DNA from: Algorimicrobium algoritergicola
Lineage (GTDB): Bacteria; Bacteroidota; Bacteroidia; Flavobacteriales; Flavobacteriaceae
Length of the DNA: 64,000 nt
NCBI RefSeq assembly: GCF_008086165.1
Contig: NZ_VSKL01000002.1
Span: forward strand, 62,001-126,000
Reading direction: 5' to 3'
In this document: positions 17,349 to 25,288 of the stretch, piece by piece
Numbering within the stretch: position 1 is the stretch's first letter
Layout: the number at the start of each line of letters is the position of its first letter
Made by a program: the position numbers and the translations under genes
Notes under the pieces: model-generated
What the model was told of the DNA's origin: nothing
Databases searched by the model: none
Seen by the model: the letters and a program-made list of their open reading frames with translations, nothing else

Positions 17349-17390
17349 TAAAGGTACAAAATGTTTAAGTGATTTAAGTAAAAGTTAAAC
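17349..17390 (-). promoter_or_regulatory. Promoter/operator of the TetR-ABC1 operon (copy 2 of the duplicated 42-bp element)
   Basis: Minus strand: GTTTAACTTTTACT, spacer, CTTAAACATTTTG, then the -7-like box TACCTTTA. It aligns without gaps to the element ahead of the photolyase operon (33 of 42 identical), and the distance to the start codon is the same as for the TTG start chosen there. The region also separates this operon from a divergent plus-strand gene. Confidence 0.7.
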
Positions 17391-17440
17391 AGTAATTTTG
17401 TGAGTCCTAAAATAGTACGTCATCCATTGATAAAAAATAG

Positions 17441-17448
17441 TATCTTTG
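17441..17448 (+). promoter_or_regulatory. -7 promoter box (TATCTTTG) for the exported 144-residue protein gene
   Basis: Perfect TAnnTTTG box 20 bases before the ATG at 17469. No convincing TTTG at the -33 distance. Supports the ATG start over an in-frame GTG at 17400. Confidence 0.55.
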
Positions 17449-17468
17449 TTAAAGAAAACTTAACATTT

Positions 17469-17903
17469 ATGAAAACAAGTCACATACTATATTTAGGTAT
17501 TTTTTTATTAGTAGCAAACATGAGTTTTGCTCAAAACAAAACCGTTAAAGAATCGGAACTTCAGCAAGTAAAAGTAGATACCATTTATTCTATTGAAGAG
17601 CGAGCAAATATGCAGCGCTGGTTTTATGATCGTGTTAATGACATGAAATTATCACCAGAGCTCCGTGATGAATATGACCGTATTGTAAATAAGTATGTCT
17701 TTGATATGAGCCGCTTAAACGATTCAGATAAAAGTTACACACGTGATGAAATACACGAAAAATATAACGTATTAGTTGGTAAAATGAATGGCGAATTAAA
17801 AGGTATTTTAACAACGGATCAATATGTGAATCATTTAGAAAACTTTGGTCAAATTCAACGCAGTATTTATAGTAAATGGGACTTTAAAGATTCTAATGAT
17901 TAG
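17469..17903 (+). CDS. Exported hypothetical protein
   Basis: A 144-residue protein I do not recognise. Signal peptide at 1-22 (MKTSHILYLGIFLLVANMSFAQ), then a polar, helical mature part with ERANMQRWFYDRVNDMKLSPE and RLNDSDKSYTRDEIHEKYNVL. The composition suggests a small periplasmic helical bundle. The start is the ATG after a TATCTTTG box. It is divergent from the TetR operon, so the two promoters share a 138-base region. Confidence 0.7.
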   Translation: MKTSHILYLGIFLLVANMSFAQNKTVKESELQQVKVDTIYSIEERANMQRWFYDRVNDMKLSPELRDEYDRIVNKYVFDMSRLNDSDKSYTRDEIHEKYNVLVGKMNGELKGILTTDQYVNHLENFGQIQRSIYSKWDFKDSND

Positions 17904-17948
17904 GCATTAATTTATACTTTAGTTAACAAGCTTTAAGCTGTTTAATCG

Positions 17949-17956
17949 TATTTTTG
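17949..17956 (+). promoter_or_regulatory. -7 promoter box (TATTTTTG) for the DUF2911 gene
   Basis: Fits TAnnTTTG and lies 38 bases before the ATG at 17995. The -33 element is not clear. Confidence 0.5.
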
Positions 17957-17994
17957 TGGACTATAAAAAATAAATCAATTTAATTTTAATTACT

Positions 17995-18843
17995 ATGAAA
18001 AAAGCAATACTAATTTTAGCGACTTTTGTGTTAACATTTAGCATTCAAGCCCAAGTAACAACACCGCAACCAAGTCCGTTAAGTAAAGTGGAACAAAAGG
18101 TTGGATTAACTGATGTGACTATTGAATATTCACGACCAGGTGTTAAAGGAAGAAAAATATTTGGAGGTCTTGAGGCCTTTGATAAAATGTGGCGAACAGG
18201 CGCTAACAAGAATACCATTATTACATTTAGTGACCCTGTTACTATTAACGAATATAAATTAAAAGCAGGTTCTTATGCTATTTTTGCAAAGCCAGGAGAA
18301 TCTATGTGGGAAGTTTATTTTTATTCAGATACCAATAACTGGGGAACGCCAGAAAAATGGGACGAAAGTCAAGTTGCTGCTATTGCCAAAGTGAAGGTAG
18401 AGCCAATTCCATTTACTGTTGAAACATTTACTATTGATATTAATAACATCCAAACAGGAGGTGCTACTTTAGAAATGTTATGGGAAAACACATATATAGG
18501 TGTACCATTTACCGTGCCTACGGATTCTAAAGTTTTAGCTTCTATTAATGATGCTTTAAATGGTTCACCGAAAGCTAGTGATTACTACGCTTCTGCAGCG
18601 TACTACTACAGCGAAGGTAAGGACATTAAACAAGCTAAAGAATGGATTGATAAAGCTATGAGTATGATGGATGAACCTGCTTTTTATCAATTAAGACAGC
18701 AGTCTTTAATTTATGCAAAAGCTGGTGATACTAAAGGTGCTATTGAATTAGCTAAAAAATCTATGGAAGCTTCAAAAGAAGCTGGCAACATGCAATATGT
18801 GAAATTTAATGAGGAATCATTAAAAGAATGGGGAGCTAATTAA
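17995..18843 (+). CDS. DUF2911 domain-containing exported protein with C-terminal TPR-like tail
   Basis: A 282-residue exported protein. Signal peptide at 1-19 (ending SIQA). The DUF2911 domain spans about 25-180 and includes IEYSRPGVKGRKIFGGL and WRTGANKNTIITFSDPV. The last 90 residues (ASAAYYYSEGKDIKQAKEWIDKAM and KAGDTKGAIELAKKSMEAS) look like two TPR-type helical pairs. DUF2911 proteins are common in marine Bacteroidota; their function is unknown. Single gene ending in a strong terminator. Confidence 0.9.
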   Translation: MKKAILILATFVLTFSIQAQVTTPQPSPLSKVEQKVGLTDVTIEYSRPGVKGRKIFGGLEAFDKMWRTGANKNTIITFSDPVTINEYKLKAGSYAIFAKPGESMWEVYFYSDTNNWGTPEKWDESQVAAIAKVKVEPIPFTVETFTIDINNIQTGGATLEMLWENTYIGVPFTVPTDSKVLASINDALNGSPKASDYYASAAYYYSEGKDIKQAKEWIDKAMSMMDEPAFYQLRQQSLIYAKAGDTKGAIELAKKSMEASKEAGNMQYVKFNEESLKEWGAN

Positions 18844-18864
18844 TTAGTAATCCAAATAAAACAC

Positions 18865-18899
18865 AAAAGCGACTTGGTATAACCGAGTCGCTTTTTTTT
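18865..18899. terminator. Bidirectional terminator
   Basis: Stem AGCGACTTGG / CCGAGTCGCT with a T-G pair, loop TATAA, and A/T runs on both sides. It lies between the DUF2911 gene and the convergent XRE gene. Confidence 0.85.
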
Positions 18900-18903
18900 A
18901 TGG

Positions 18904-19104
18904 TTAATCGGTACTATCTAATTGAAACAATTCCTCAACAGGTTTGCTAAATAGTCGTGCTAACTTTAAGGCTAAAACAGTAGATGGTACATACTTGTTT
19001 TTTTCCATGGCATTTATGGATTGTCTGGAAACTCCAATAGCCACAGCCAAATCTGCTTGGGTCATGTTATGTCTGGCACGCTCTACTTTTAAATTATTCG
19101 TCAT
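18904..19104 (-). CDS. XRE-family helix-turn-helix regulator
   Basis: A 66-residue protein consisting of just an HTH_3 domain: KVERARHNMTQADLAVAIGV then SRQSINAMEKNKYVPSTVLAL and a short tail KPVEELFQL. It belongs to the YozG/Cro-like group often paired with a small membrane protein gene. Its start overlaps the upstream membrane-protein gene by 11 bases, so the two are co-expressed. It probably represses its own promoter through the inverted repeat upstream of the pair. Confidence 0.92.
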   Translation of the reverse strand: MTNNLKVERARHNMTQADLAVAIGVSRQSINAMEKNKYVPSTVLALKLARLFSKPVEELFQLDSTD

Positions 19105-19570
19105 GGCTAGTAGATTTTAATTTTAAGAAATTAAAGCGAATAATAAAGATGAAAAGTGGTGTAAACATATTAAATATCATCACGTTAAAAAATAGCATAT
19201 CATAAACAAAAATGACAGCAAACGCTAAAATGGTATAATTTACAATTATAGCCCAAACCAGCGATTCGGTTCGGAGTTTGTAAATAAATTCATCTTCTAT
19301 TTTCTCTTTGGTGAAACCAACTATTAAGCCACCAATAATGATAGCGAGCGCTGAAAGTTCATCAACGATTCCATTCTTTATAATTTTAAACCATCCTTCT
19401 TCAGTTCCTGTAAATAGACTATCACCATTATAAATGCTTAAAACGTTTAGTTTTATTATATTAGGTTCAAAATCTGTAGCATATAAAAAGATACCTGAAA
19501 GTAGTCCAAGAATAAGCAATACCCAACCAACTACCTTGTACTTGTGTGGCAATAAATAATTAGTTTTCAT
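19094..19570 (-). CDS. Hypothetical membrane protein paired with XRE regulator
   Basis: A 158-residue protein with four predicted membrane helices (around residues 13-30, 73-88, 105-125 and 128-148), separated by a periplasmic-type loop with LFTGTEEGWFKI. No enzymatic motif is visible. Pairs of a small XRE protein and a multi-helix membrane protein of this kind are common in Firmicutes and Bacteroidota; the membrane partner is usually uncharacterised. First gene of a two-gene unit. Confidence 0.8.
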   Translation of the reverse strand: MKTNYLLPHKYKVVGWVLLILGLLSGIFLYATDFEPNIIKLNVLSIYNGDSLFTGTEEGWFKIIKNGIVDELSALAIIIGGLIVGFTKEKIEDEFIYKLRTESLVWAIIVNYTILAFAVIFVYDMLFFNVMIFNMFTPLFIFIIRFNFLKLKSTSHDE

Positions 19571-19596
19571 AATTGTCCGATTTTAAATTGACAATT

Positions 19597-19627
19597 CAAA
19601 TGTAAAATAAACTTTACATATTGACAA
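19597..19627 (-). promoter_or_regulatory. Promoter with inverted-repeat operator for the XRE/membrane pair
   Basis: The minus strand has TTG (19625-19627), 20 bases, then a perfect -7 box TACATTTG (19597-19604). The inverted repeat ATGTAAA-N6-TTTACAT (19600-19619) overlaps the -7 box, the expected place for a repressor such as the XRE protein encoded downstream. Confidence 0.65.
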
Positions 19628-19695
19628 GTTAATTTGACAAAAAGGTATGAGAACTAGACAATTAGAAAACTAAAAGGAGATGGATTATTAATGCT

Positions 19696-21387
19696 TTAAA
19701 TTAGTTTTTTGCTCGTAAACTGAATCATTATAGCAATAGCCATAACAATGGCACATCCTACAAAATTCAACCATAAGAATGGTAAATTTATGTATTCATA
19801 CGAGTCTAATAAAAACAATGAGATTACTAAAAATTGGGTTATTATGGCTGCAATAAATACAGCACGACCTTTAACAGCTTTTACAAAAAAGGCTAATAAG
19901 AAAATTCCTAATACATTTCCGTAGAAAATAGAACCAATTATATTAACTAACTGAATTAAATTCTCGGCAAGATTGGCGACACAAGCAACTAGAATAGCCA
20001 TAACTCCCCAACCTAATGTAAACCAACGTGATACTTTTACCATTTCGGTATCAGTTCTTTCGCGCGTGTTTCTTTTAAATAAATCAATAGTTGTTGTAGA
20101 AGCTAAGGCGTTTAATTCACTAGATGTGCTTGACATAGCTGCGCTTAATATAACGGCTAATAAGAGACCAATTAAACCACGTGGTAAATTGTTTAAAATG
20201 AAGTTGATAAACACATAATCCTTATCATTGCTTTCTACTTTAACACCTTTAGTTTCGCCAGCTTTATCAATTAAATAGCGCGCACGCTCACGAATACTAT
20301 CATTTTTAGCATTTGCAGAAGCAACGCCTGCTATGGAAGCTTCATTTTTATTGGCTATAAAATCGGCGATTAATAATTGTTTGGTATCGTAAATGGCATC
20401 TTGTTCAGCTTGAAGTTGTTCGTATTCTTCAGCGTATTCTGTATTTAAAACCACTTCAGTTGCTACAGGATTAAAGTTAATTGGCGCTTTATTAAATTGA
20501 TAAAACACAAATACCATAACACCAACCAACAGTATAAAAAACTGCATAGGGATTTTAAAAAGCCCGTTAAACATAAGGCCCAATTGCATTTCACGAACTG
20601 ATTTTCCAGACAAATAGCGTTGCACTTGACTTTGATCCGTTCCGAAGTAAGAAAGCATTAAAAACGTTCCACCAATAATACCACTCCAGAATGTATAGCG
20701 GTTATTTAGGTCGAATGAGAAATCTAAAATTTCCATTTTACCGCTCGCACCAGCAATATCCAAAGCATTGCTAAATGTGATATTTTCTGGTAGTTTATTC
20801 ACAATAAGAATAAAAGCGATAATCATTCCTGTAAAAATAACGACCATTTGGTGTTTCTGCGTCACATTTACCGCTTTGGTACCACCAGAAACTGTATAAA
20901 TTATAACAAGGATTCCGATAATGACATTTAGTAATAATAAATTCCAACCTAATACAACTGATAAAATAATGGCAGGCGCAAAAATGGTTATACCAGCAGC
21001 CAAACCACGCTGAATAAGGAATAGGATAGCGGTTAATGTTCTGGTTTTTAAGTCGAAACGATTTTCAAGAAATTCATAGGCGGTATACACATTTAGTCTG
21101 TGATACAAAGGGATAAATACCATACAAATGACAATCATGGCAATTGGCAGTCCGAAATAGAATTGCACAAAACCCATTCCGTCATTAAAGGCTTGTCCTG
21201 GTGTTGATAGAAAAGTAATAGCACTGGCTTGCGTTGCCATTACTGACAGACCAATAGTGTACCATTTAGAGGTATTACCACCCTTTAAAAAATCTTGAAC
21301 ATTTTTACTGCCTCGTGTTTGATAGGTTCCGTAAGCAACAATTGTAAATAAAGTAATGGATAGTACAATCCAGTCGAGAGTTTGCAT
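19696..21387 (-). CDS. Sodium:solute symporter (SSS family)
   Basis: Inner-membrane Na+-coupled transporter of 563 residues with about 13 helices. Family hallmarks include FLKGGNTSKWYTIGLSVMATQASAITF near the N-terminus and the TGGTKAVNVTQ-type stretch (VSGGTKAVNVTQKHQMVVIF). A polar insertion of about 90 residues (roughly 310-400, with EEYEQLQAEQDAIYDTKQLL) lies between helices and is typical of Bacteroidota members. Substrate not predictable; sugars, sialic acid or amino acids are all possible. A 33-residue membrane peptide gene and a PIG-L gene lie upstream on the same strand. Confidence 0.92.
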   Translation of the reverse strand: MQTLDWIVLSITLFTIVAYGTYQTRGSKNVQDFLKGGNTSKWYTIGLSVMATQASAITFLSTPGQAFNDGMGFVQFYFGLPIAMIVICMVFIPLYHRLNVYTAYEFLENRFDLKTRTLTAILFLIQRGLAAGITIFAPAIILSVVLGWNLLLLNVIIGILVIIYTVSGGTKAVNVTQKHQMVVIFTGMIIAFILIVNKLPENITFSNALDIAGASGKMEILDFSFDLNNRYTFWSGIIGGTFLMLSYFGTDQSQVQRYLSGKSVREMQLGLMFNGLFKIPMQFFILLVGVMVFVFYQFNKAPINFNPVATEVVLNTEYAEEYEQLQAEQDAIYDTKQLLIADFIANKNEASIAGVASANAKNDSIRERARYLIDKAGETKGVKVESNDKDYVFINFILNNLPRGLIGLLLAVILSAAMSSTSSELNALASTTTIDLFKRNTRERTDTEMVKVSRWFTLGWGVMAILVACVANLAENLIQLVNIIGSIFYGNVLGIFLLAFFVKAVKGRAVFIAAIITQFLVISLFLLDSYEYINLPFLWLNFVGCAIVMAIAIMIQFTSKKLI

Positions 21388-21389
21388 AG

Positions 21390-21491
21390 TTAAAAGGCTT
21401 GCATGATGAAATAAAACGCTATGATATAAAGTGCATTAGCAACGAGTAAAATCGTATACATTTTTTCCCATTTGTATTTTTCTGGCTTCAT
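21390..21491 (-). CDS. 33-residue single-span membrane peptide
   Basis: Short gene between the PIG-L gene and the symporter gene. It begins MKPEKYKWEKMYTILLVANA and ends FYFIMQAF: a positively charged N-terminus followed by one membrane helix. The ATG lies 19 bases after the PIG-L stop and the stop codon is two bases from the symporter start, the tight packing expected of a real gene. It may be a small accessory subunit of the symporter (inference). Confidence 0.6.
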   Translation of the reverse strand: MKPEKYKWEKMYTILLVANALYIIAFYFIMQAF

Positions 21492-21510
21492 GGTTTTTAG
21501 TTTTTCAGTT

Positions 21511-24009
21511 TTATTTTCCTAATGATAGAATATTTGCAAATAAGCGATACGCACCAGAAACACCTGCAGGAAACTCCCTGAAGAAACTTAAACCTGTATA
21601 GATGTAGTACCCTTTTCCGTATTGTGCGACTAATAAACTTCCTTTTTTGGCAGATTCGCCTTTATCATGCATGGACAAGATAGGTGTGAAGTCTTTACTC
21701 CATGTATCTGGAAAATATAATCCACGTTCTTGCGTCCAGTTTTCAAAATCTGTTTGCGTTATTTTATTAGGTATATTTAAAACAGGATGATTTGGCGCTA
21801 AAAATTTAACCTCGGCAAACTCATCGGTTACACGATCGCGCGATAATTCTAATGTATAAGGTGCCAATTCATCAGTTACTAATCCGCGGCTGGTATTATA
21901 TTGAACCACCATATTACCACCATTCTTTACGAAATCGAACAAAACAGATTGTTTGAATTTTAAAGTTTCAACTGTATTATAAGCACGAATTCCAATGACA
22001 ACTGCGTCAAAACGACTTAAGTTTTCAGAGGTGATTGCTTCTGGTTCAATTGTCGTTACTGTGTAACCAATTTGTTGTAGACTTTCTGGAACTACATCAC
22101 CAGCACCAGCAATATAGGCTATGTTTTCACCTTTCTTTTTAAGATCTAATCGAACCACTTTGCTTTCGCTAGGTAATAAAACTGTCTGGTAAGGAATATG
22201 ATCGTAATCTATTTCTATGAGTTCGTTGGAGTAGGTGTTCCCATTAACCGTAATAATTGGTTTGATAGAACCTTCACTTTGATTAATAGGAGGCGTTACC
22301 GAAAATAAAACCGTTTGTTCTTCGCCTTTATTAATGATGTTGATATCATGGTTTTCAGGAGAAACGCTCCAGCCTTTAGGAACTGATAAACGAACCGTTC
22401 CTTCTAAATTATCATGACCAGCTTTAACGCTAACCGGAATATCTTTGGTGTTTTCTGTTTCAAAAATGATGACCTTTTCAGCAATTCTAGCCGAAGCTTC
22501 TGGGATAATTTCAAAAGGCTTGTAGACTTCGCCTTTAACAGGATCGTTGGTTTTATAAATTACAGGTTTGGTAAATGGAATGCTCGTTCCTGCTATATTC
22601 ACGTTGAAAGTTACATTGAAATAATCTGGTGACTCCGGTTTGCCGATTAGAGATTCATCCGAAACTTTATACATGCCTAAACTTCCTTTTTCAATTAACC
22701 AATAAGGTGTTGTTACAGGAGCATTATCGGTATTTGGTATGTGAAATATTTCTTGAATTTTTATGGATTCATTCTCATTTAACGCAATGCCTTTCTGAAC
22801 TTCTAATCCATCTGGATTGGTGAATGAAACCAACGTCATTTTTGCGGAACTTCTATTAATAGTTTCTAAATTTAGTTGAATACTTTCACCTGATGTCGCT
22901 TGATTCGTTTCGGCAACAGCTTCTACAAATAAACCAGCACAAGCAGCAATAATGGCTTTAATTTCTTTGGTTTTAATAGTTTTCCAATGCTTGTTTTCTA
23001 AATTCTGAATACCTGTATAGGCTTCAACTAACTTCGGAAGGGAAGCAGAAGGATTTTTAAAATCGTAATTGGCTTCCACATCTTTTAAAATAGTCCCAAT
23101 TTTGGCACCACCTTTTACACGATTCCAACTGGTATCAATACCTTCAAATAAATTGGTTTGATTGGTTGGCATGGTACCTTTTATCAATTCAATATATTCC
23201 ATTTCGCTACCACGAGTTCCAGTATTTCCGAAACCTTGTGATTTATGCTGACTTCTGCTTAGCGCAGCAATTTCAGGGTTACTTAAACCGCTAGAAGGAA
23301 AATAGATTCCGGTATCCAAGCCAATTAATTTGCTTTTATCCGCTTTATCAAATTTCTCTTGGCTACCATAAAACCACCACGATGTATTAAAAAATATACG
23401 TTGTGGTTGCCAAATTGTAGTAGTATCTAATTGATTTGGATAAACCGATGCATCGCCAACCAAATCAAAAGCTTCCAAGCTTAACATAGCTGAACTGGTA
23501 TGGTGACCATGTGTACTTCCTGGACTTCTATGATCAAAACGATTGATAATAATATCTGGTTGAAATTGTCTGATTGCTAAAACCACATCAGATAAAACGG
23601 CTTCTTTATTCCAAATGGCTAACGTTTCATCTGGATGTTTGGAATAACCAAAATCGTTGGCACGTGTAAATAATTGTTCGCCACCATCAATAGATCTAGC
23701 TGTTAAGAGTTCTTGCGTTCTAATAACACCTAAAAGTTCTCGAATTTCTGGACCAATGAGGTTTTGACCACCATCACCACGTGTTAAGGATAAATAGGCA
23801 GTTCTTGCTTTGACGTTATTTGCCATATAGGAAATAAGGCGTGTGTTTTCATCATCTGGATGAGCTGCGACATATAAAACCGATCCTAAAAAGTTGAGTT
23901 TTTTAATGGACTCATAAATCTCGGAGCTATTGGGTTTTTTGGGCTGTTGTGCGTAGGAAAATGTAATGCTTAAAGCTAGTAAAAAAAGTATGCGTAATTG
24001 TTTCGTCAT
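21511..24009 (-). CDS. PIG-L family deacetylase, large exported form
   Basis: About 832 residues. Signal peptide in the first 20 residues (TKQLRILFLLALSITFSYAQ). The PIG-L/LmbE domain (about 45-290) has AAHPDDENTRL and HGHHTSS, the zinc-binding motifs of N-acetylsugar deacetylases. A middle region of beta-sandwich character follows, and the C-terminal 200 residues resemble a glutaminase-amidotransferase-like fold (GAGDVVPESLQQIGY, VIGIRAYNT). I start at ATG 24009; a TTG eight codons upstream is part of the -7 box. It likely acts on exogenous glycans imported with the neighbouring symporter (inference). Confidence 0.9.
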   Translation of the reverse strand: MTKQLRILFLLALSITFSYAQQPKKPNSSEIYESIKKLNFLGSVLYVAAHPDDENTRLISYMANNVKARTAYLSLTRGDGGQNLIGPEIRELLGVIRTQELLTARSIDGGEQLFTRANDFGYSKHPDETLAIWNKEAVLSDVVLAIRQFQPDIIINRFDHRSPGSTHGHHTSSAMLSLEAFDLVGDASVYPNQLDTTTIWQPQRIFFNTSWWFYGSQEKFDKADKSKLIGLDTGIYFPSSGLSNPEIAALSRSQHKSQGFGNTGTRGSEMEYIELIKGTMPTNQTNLFEGIDTSWNRVKGGAKIGTILKDVEANYDFKNPSASLPKLVEAYTGIQNLENKHWKTIKTKEIKAIIAACAGLFVEAVAETNQATSGESIQLNLETINRSSAKMTLVSFTNPDGLEVQKGIALNENESIKIQEIFHIPNTDNAPVTTPYWLIEKGSLGMYKVSDESLIGKPESPDYFNVTFNVNIAGTSIPFTKPVIYKTNDPVKGEVYKPFEIIPEASARIAEKVIIFETENTKDIPVSVKAGHDNLEGTVRLSVPKGWSVSPENHDINIINKGEEQTVLFSVTPPINQSEGSIKPIITVNGNTYSNELIEIDYDHIPYQTVLLPSESKVVRLDLKKKGENIAYIAGAGDVVPESLQQIGYTVTTIEPEAITSENLSRFDAVVIGIRAYNTVETLKFKQSVLFDFVKNGGNMVVQYNTSRGLVTDELAPYTLELSRDRVTDEFAEVKFLAPNHPVLNIPNKITQTDFENWTQERGLYFPDTWSKDFTPILSMHDKGESAKKGSLLVAQYGKGYYIYTGLSFFREFPAGVSGAYRLFANILSLGK

Positions 24010-24030
24010 AATGGCTTTGTGATAAAAGAC

Positions 24031-24038
24031 CAAATATA
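24031..24038 (-). promoter_or_regulatory. -7 promoter box (TATATTTG) for the PIG-L operon
   Basis: Perfect TAnnTTTG box on the minus strand, about 22 bases before the ATG at 24009. The in-frame TTG at 24033 is the last part of this box. Confidence 0.55.
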
Positions 24039-24136
24039 ATAAAGTCAGTTGCTTCGATGGTTTGATTTAATGGTTTTTTAACGAAATATATTTCTCTTAT
24101 TTTTATATCTTAACAACACCAAAAATATTTTAAACC

Positions 24137-24949
24137 ATGAAAATCAATATAATTTTAGGTGTTTTACTTTTATTTAGCTCTTGTTTAAATGATAAGCAAG
24201 AGTTTGTTATAATTGGGCACATGGAATCATTGGAAAATGACAGCCAGAAATGGGTTACATATTATAATGAAAATATTGATTTGAATGTAGATTTTTTAGG
24301 AGTTGATGAGAGGTCTATTATTATATCAAAAGAATTGTTTTTACAAGAATTAGCATCTGGCGAGTACCTTCCTTTGAAAATTAAAAGAAAGGATTCAGCA
24401 GAAGCATACCAATTGTTCAAAATGAGTGATTCGTCGAATAAAAGCGTTAGTCATATTGTAAAAATAAGAGCAAAAATAGCCATGAATCATTATTCTTATG
24501 AAGGCAAGTATTTTCCAGAATTTAATTTTGAAGATTTAGAAGGAAATTCTTTTAGTACAAATTCACTGAAAGGAAAAACAATCATTCTAAAATGCTGGTT
24601 TGTTGCTTGTAAGCCCTGCGTTGAAGAAATGCCAATTCTAAATAAAATTGTCAACAAACGAAGAAAATCAAATGATACAATTTTTGTAAGCCTAGCATTA
24701 GATTCAAAGCCAGATTTGGAGGTTTTTCTTAAAAATACTCAATTTAATTATGCCGTAATTCCTAATCAAAATAGTTTTATTTCAGATTCACTTAACGTTC
24801 AAATGTTTCCTACGCATTTTATAATTAATAAAGATGGTAAAATAAAAAAGGTATTAAATAATGTGCGTGACTTACTTAAAGTATTGGATTTAGAGCATCT
24901 TTCTACTTTAAACAATAATAGGCGATCTCCACCGCCTCCGCCAATGTGA
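24137..24949 (+). CDS. TlpA-like thioredoxin-fold lipoprotein
   Basis: A 270-residue envelope thiol-disulfide protein. Lipoprotein signal with lipobox LFSSC (Cys16). The N-terminal half is unique; the redoxin domain (about 130-255) has the active site CWFVACKPCVEEMP, in which CKPC is the CxxC pair, and the cis-Pro loop MFPTHFIINKDGKI. It probably keeps envelope thiols reduced or resolves peroxidatic proteins. The C-terminus is unusual, NNNRRSPPPPPM, with five prolines in a row. Divergent from the PIG-L gene; the small membrane protein gene downstream may be co-transcribed. Confidence 0.88.
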   Translation: MKINIILGVLLLFSSCLNDKQEFVIIGHMESLENDSQKWVTYYNENIDLNVDFLGVDERSIIISKELFLQELASGEYLPLKIKRKDSAEAYQLFKMSDSSNKSVSHIVKIRAKIAMNHYSYEGKYFPEFNFEDLEGNSFSTNSLKGKTIILKCWFVACKPCVEEMPILNKIVNKRRKSNDTIFVSLALDSKPDLEVFLKNTQFNYAVIPNQNSFISDSLNVQMFPTHFIINKDGKIKKVLNNVRDLLKVLDLEHLSTLNNNRRSPPPPPM

Positions 24950-25019
24950 TGTTTTTGATTTAACTAAAAAGTTACTATTTAATAATAGATATATTTGGCG
25001 GAAATTAAAACAACATGTC

Positions 25020-25247
25020 ATGAAAAATAGAAATATTAAAAAATCTGACAAGATATATGACTTTGGTTTTGTTTTCATTTTACTCTTGCTATTAACTTTT
25101 TATGAAAATTATAGAAACCTTTGGTATGACAATATTTTAAAATTTATATTAGCTTATTTGATAGGTGTTATAATTTTTTTTATTGTTAATAAAGTAGTCA
25201 AATACCTTTTCTTTGCATCACTAAAAAAATTTCAAAAAAAGAAATAG
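25020..25247 (+). CDS. Hypothetical small membrane protein
   Basis: A 75-residue protein with two hydrophobic spans (about 15-30 and 40-63) between basic ends (MKNRNIKKSDK and KKFQKKK). I do not recognise it. It lies 70 bases after the TlpA-like gene and is followed by a terminator shared with corA. The composition is very AT-rich, as are its surroundings. Confidence 0.6.
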   Translation: MKNRNIKKSDKIYDFGFVFILLLLLTFYENYRNLWYDNILKFILAYLIGVIIFFIVNKVVKYLFFASLKKFQKKK

Positions 25248-25254
25248 TAATTTT

Positions 25255-25284
25255 AAAGGAGTCATCTAATGGCTCCTTATTTTA
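25255..25284. terminator. Bidirectional terminator before corA
   Basis: Stem AAGGAGTCAT / ATGGCTCCTT (one T-G pair), loop CTA, followed by ATTTTAT. Lies between convergent genes. Confidence 0.7.
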
Positions 25285-25288
25285 TAAA

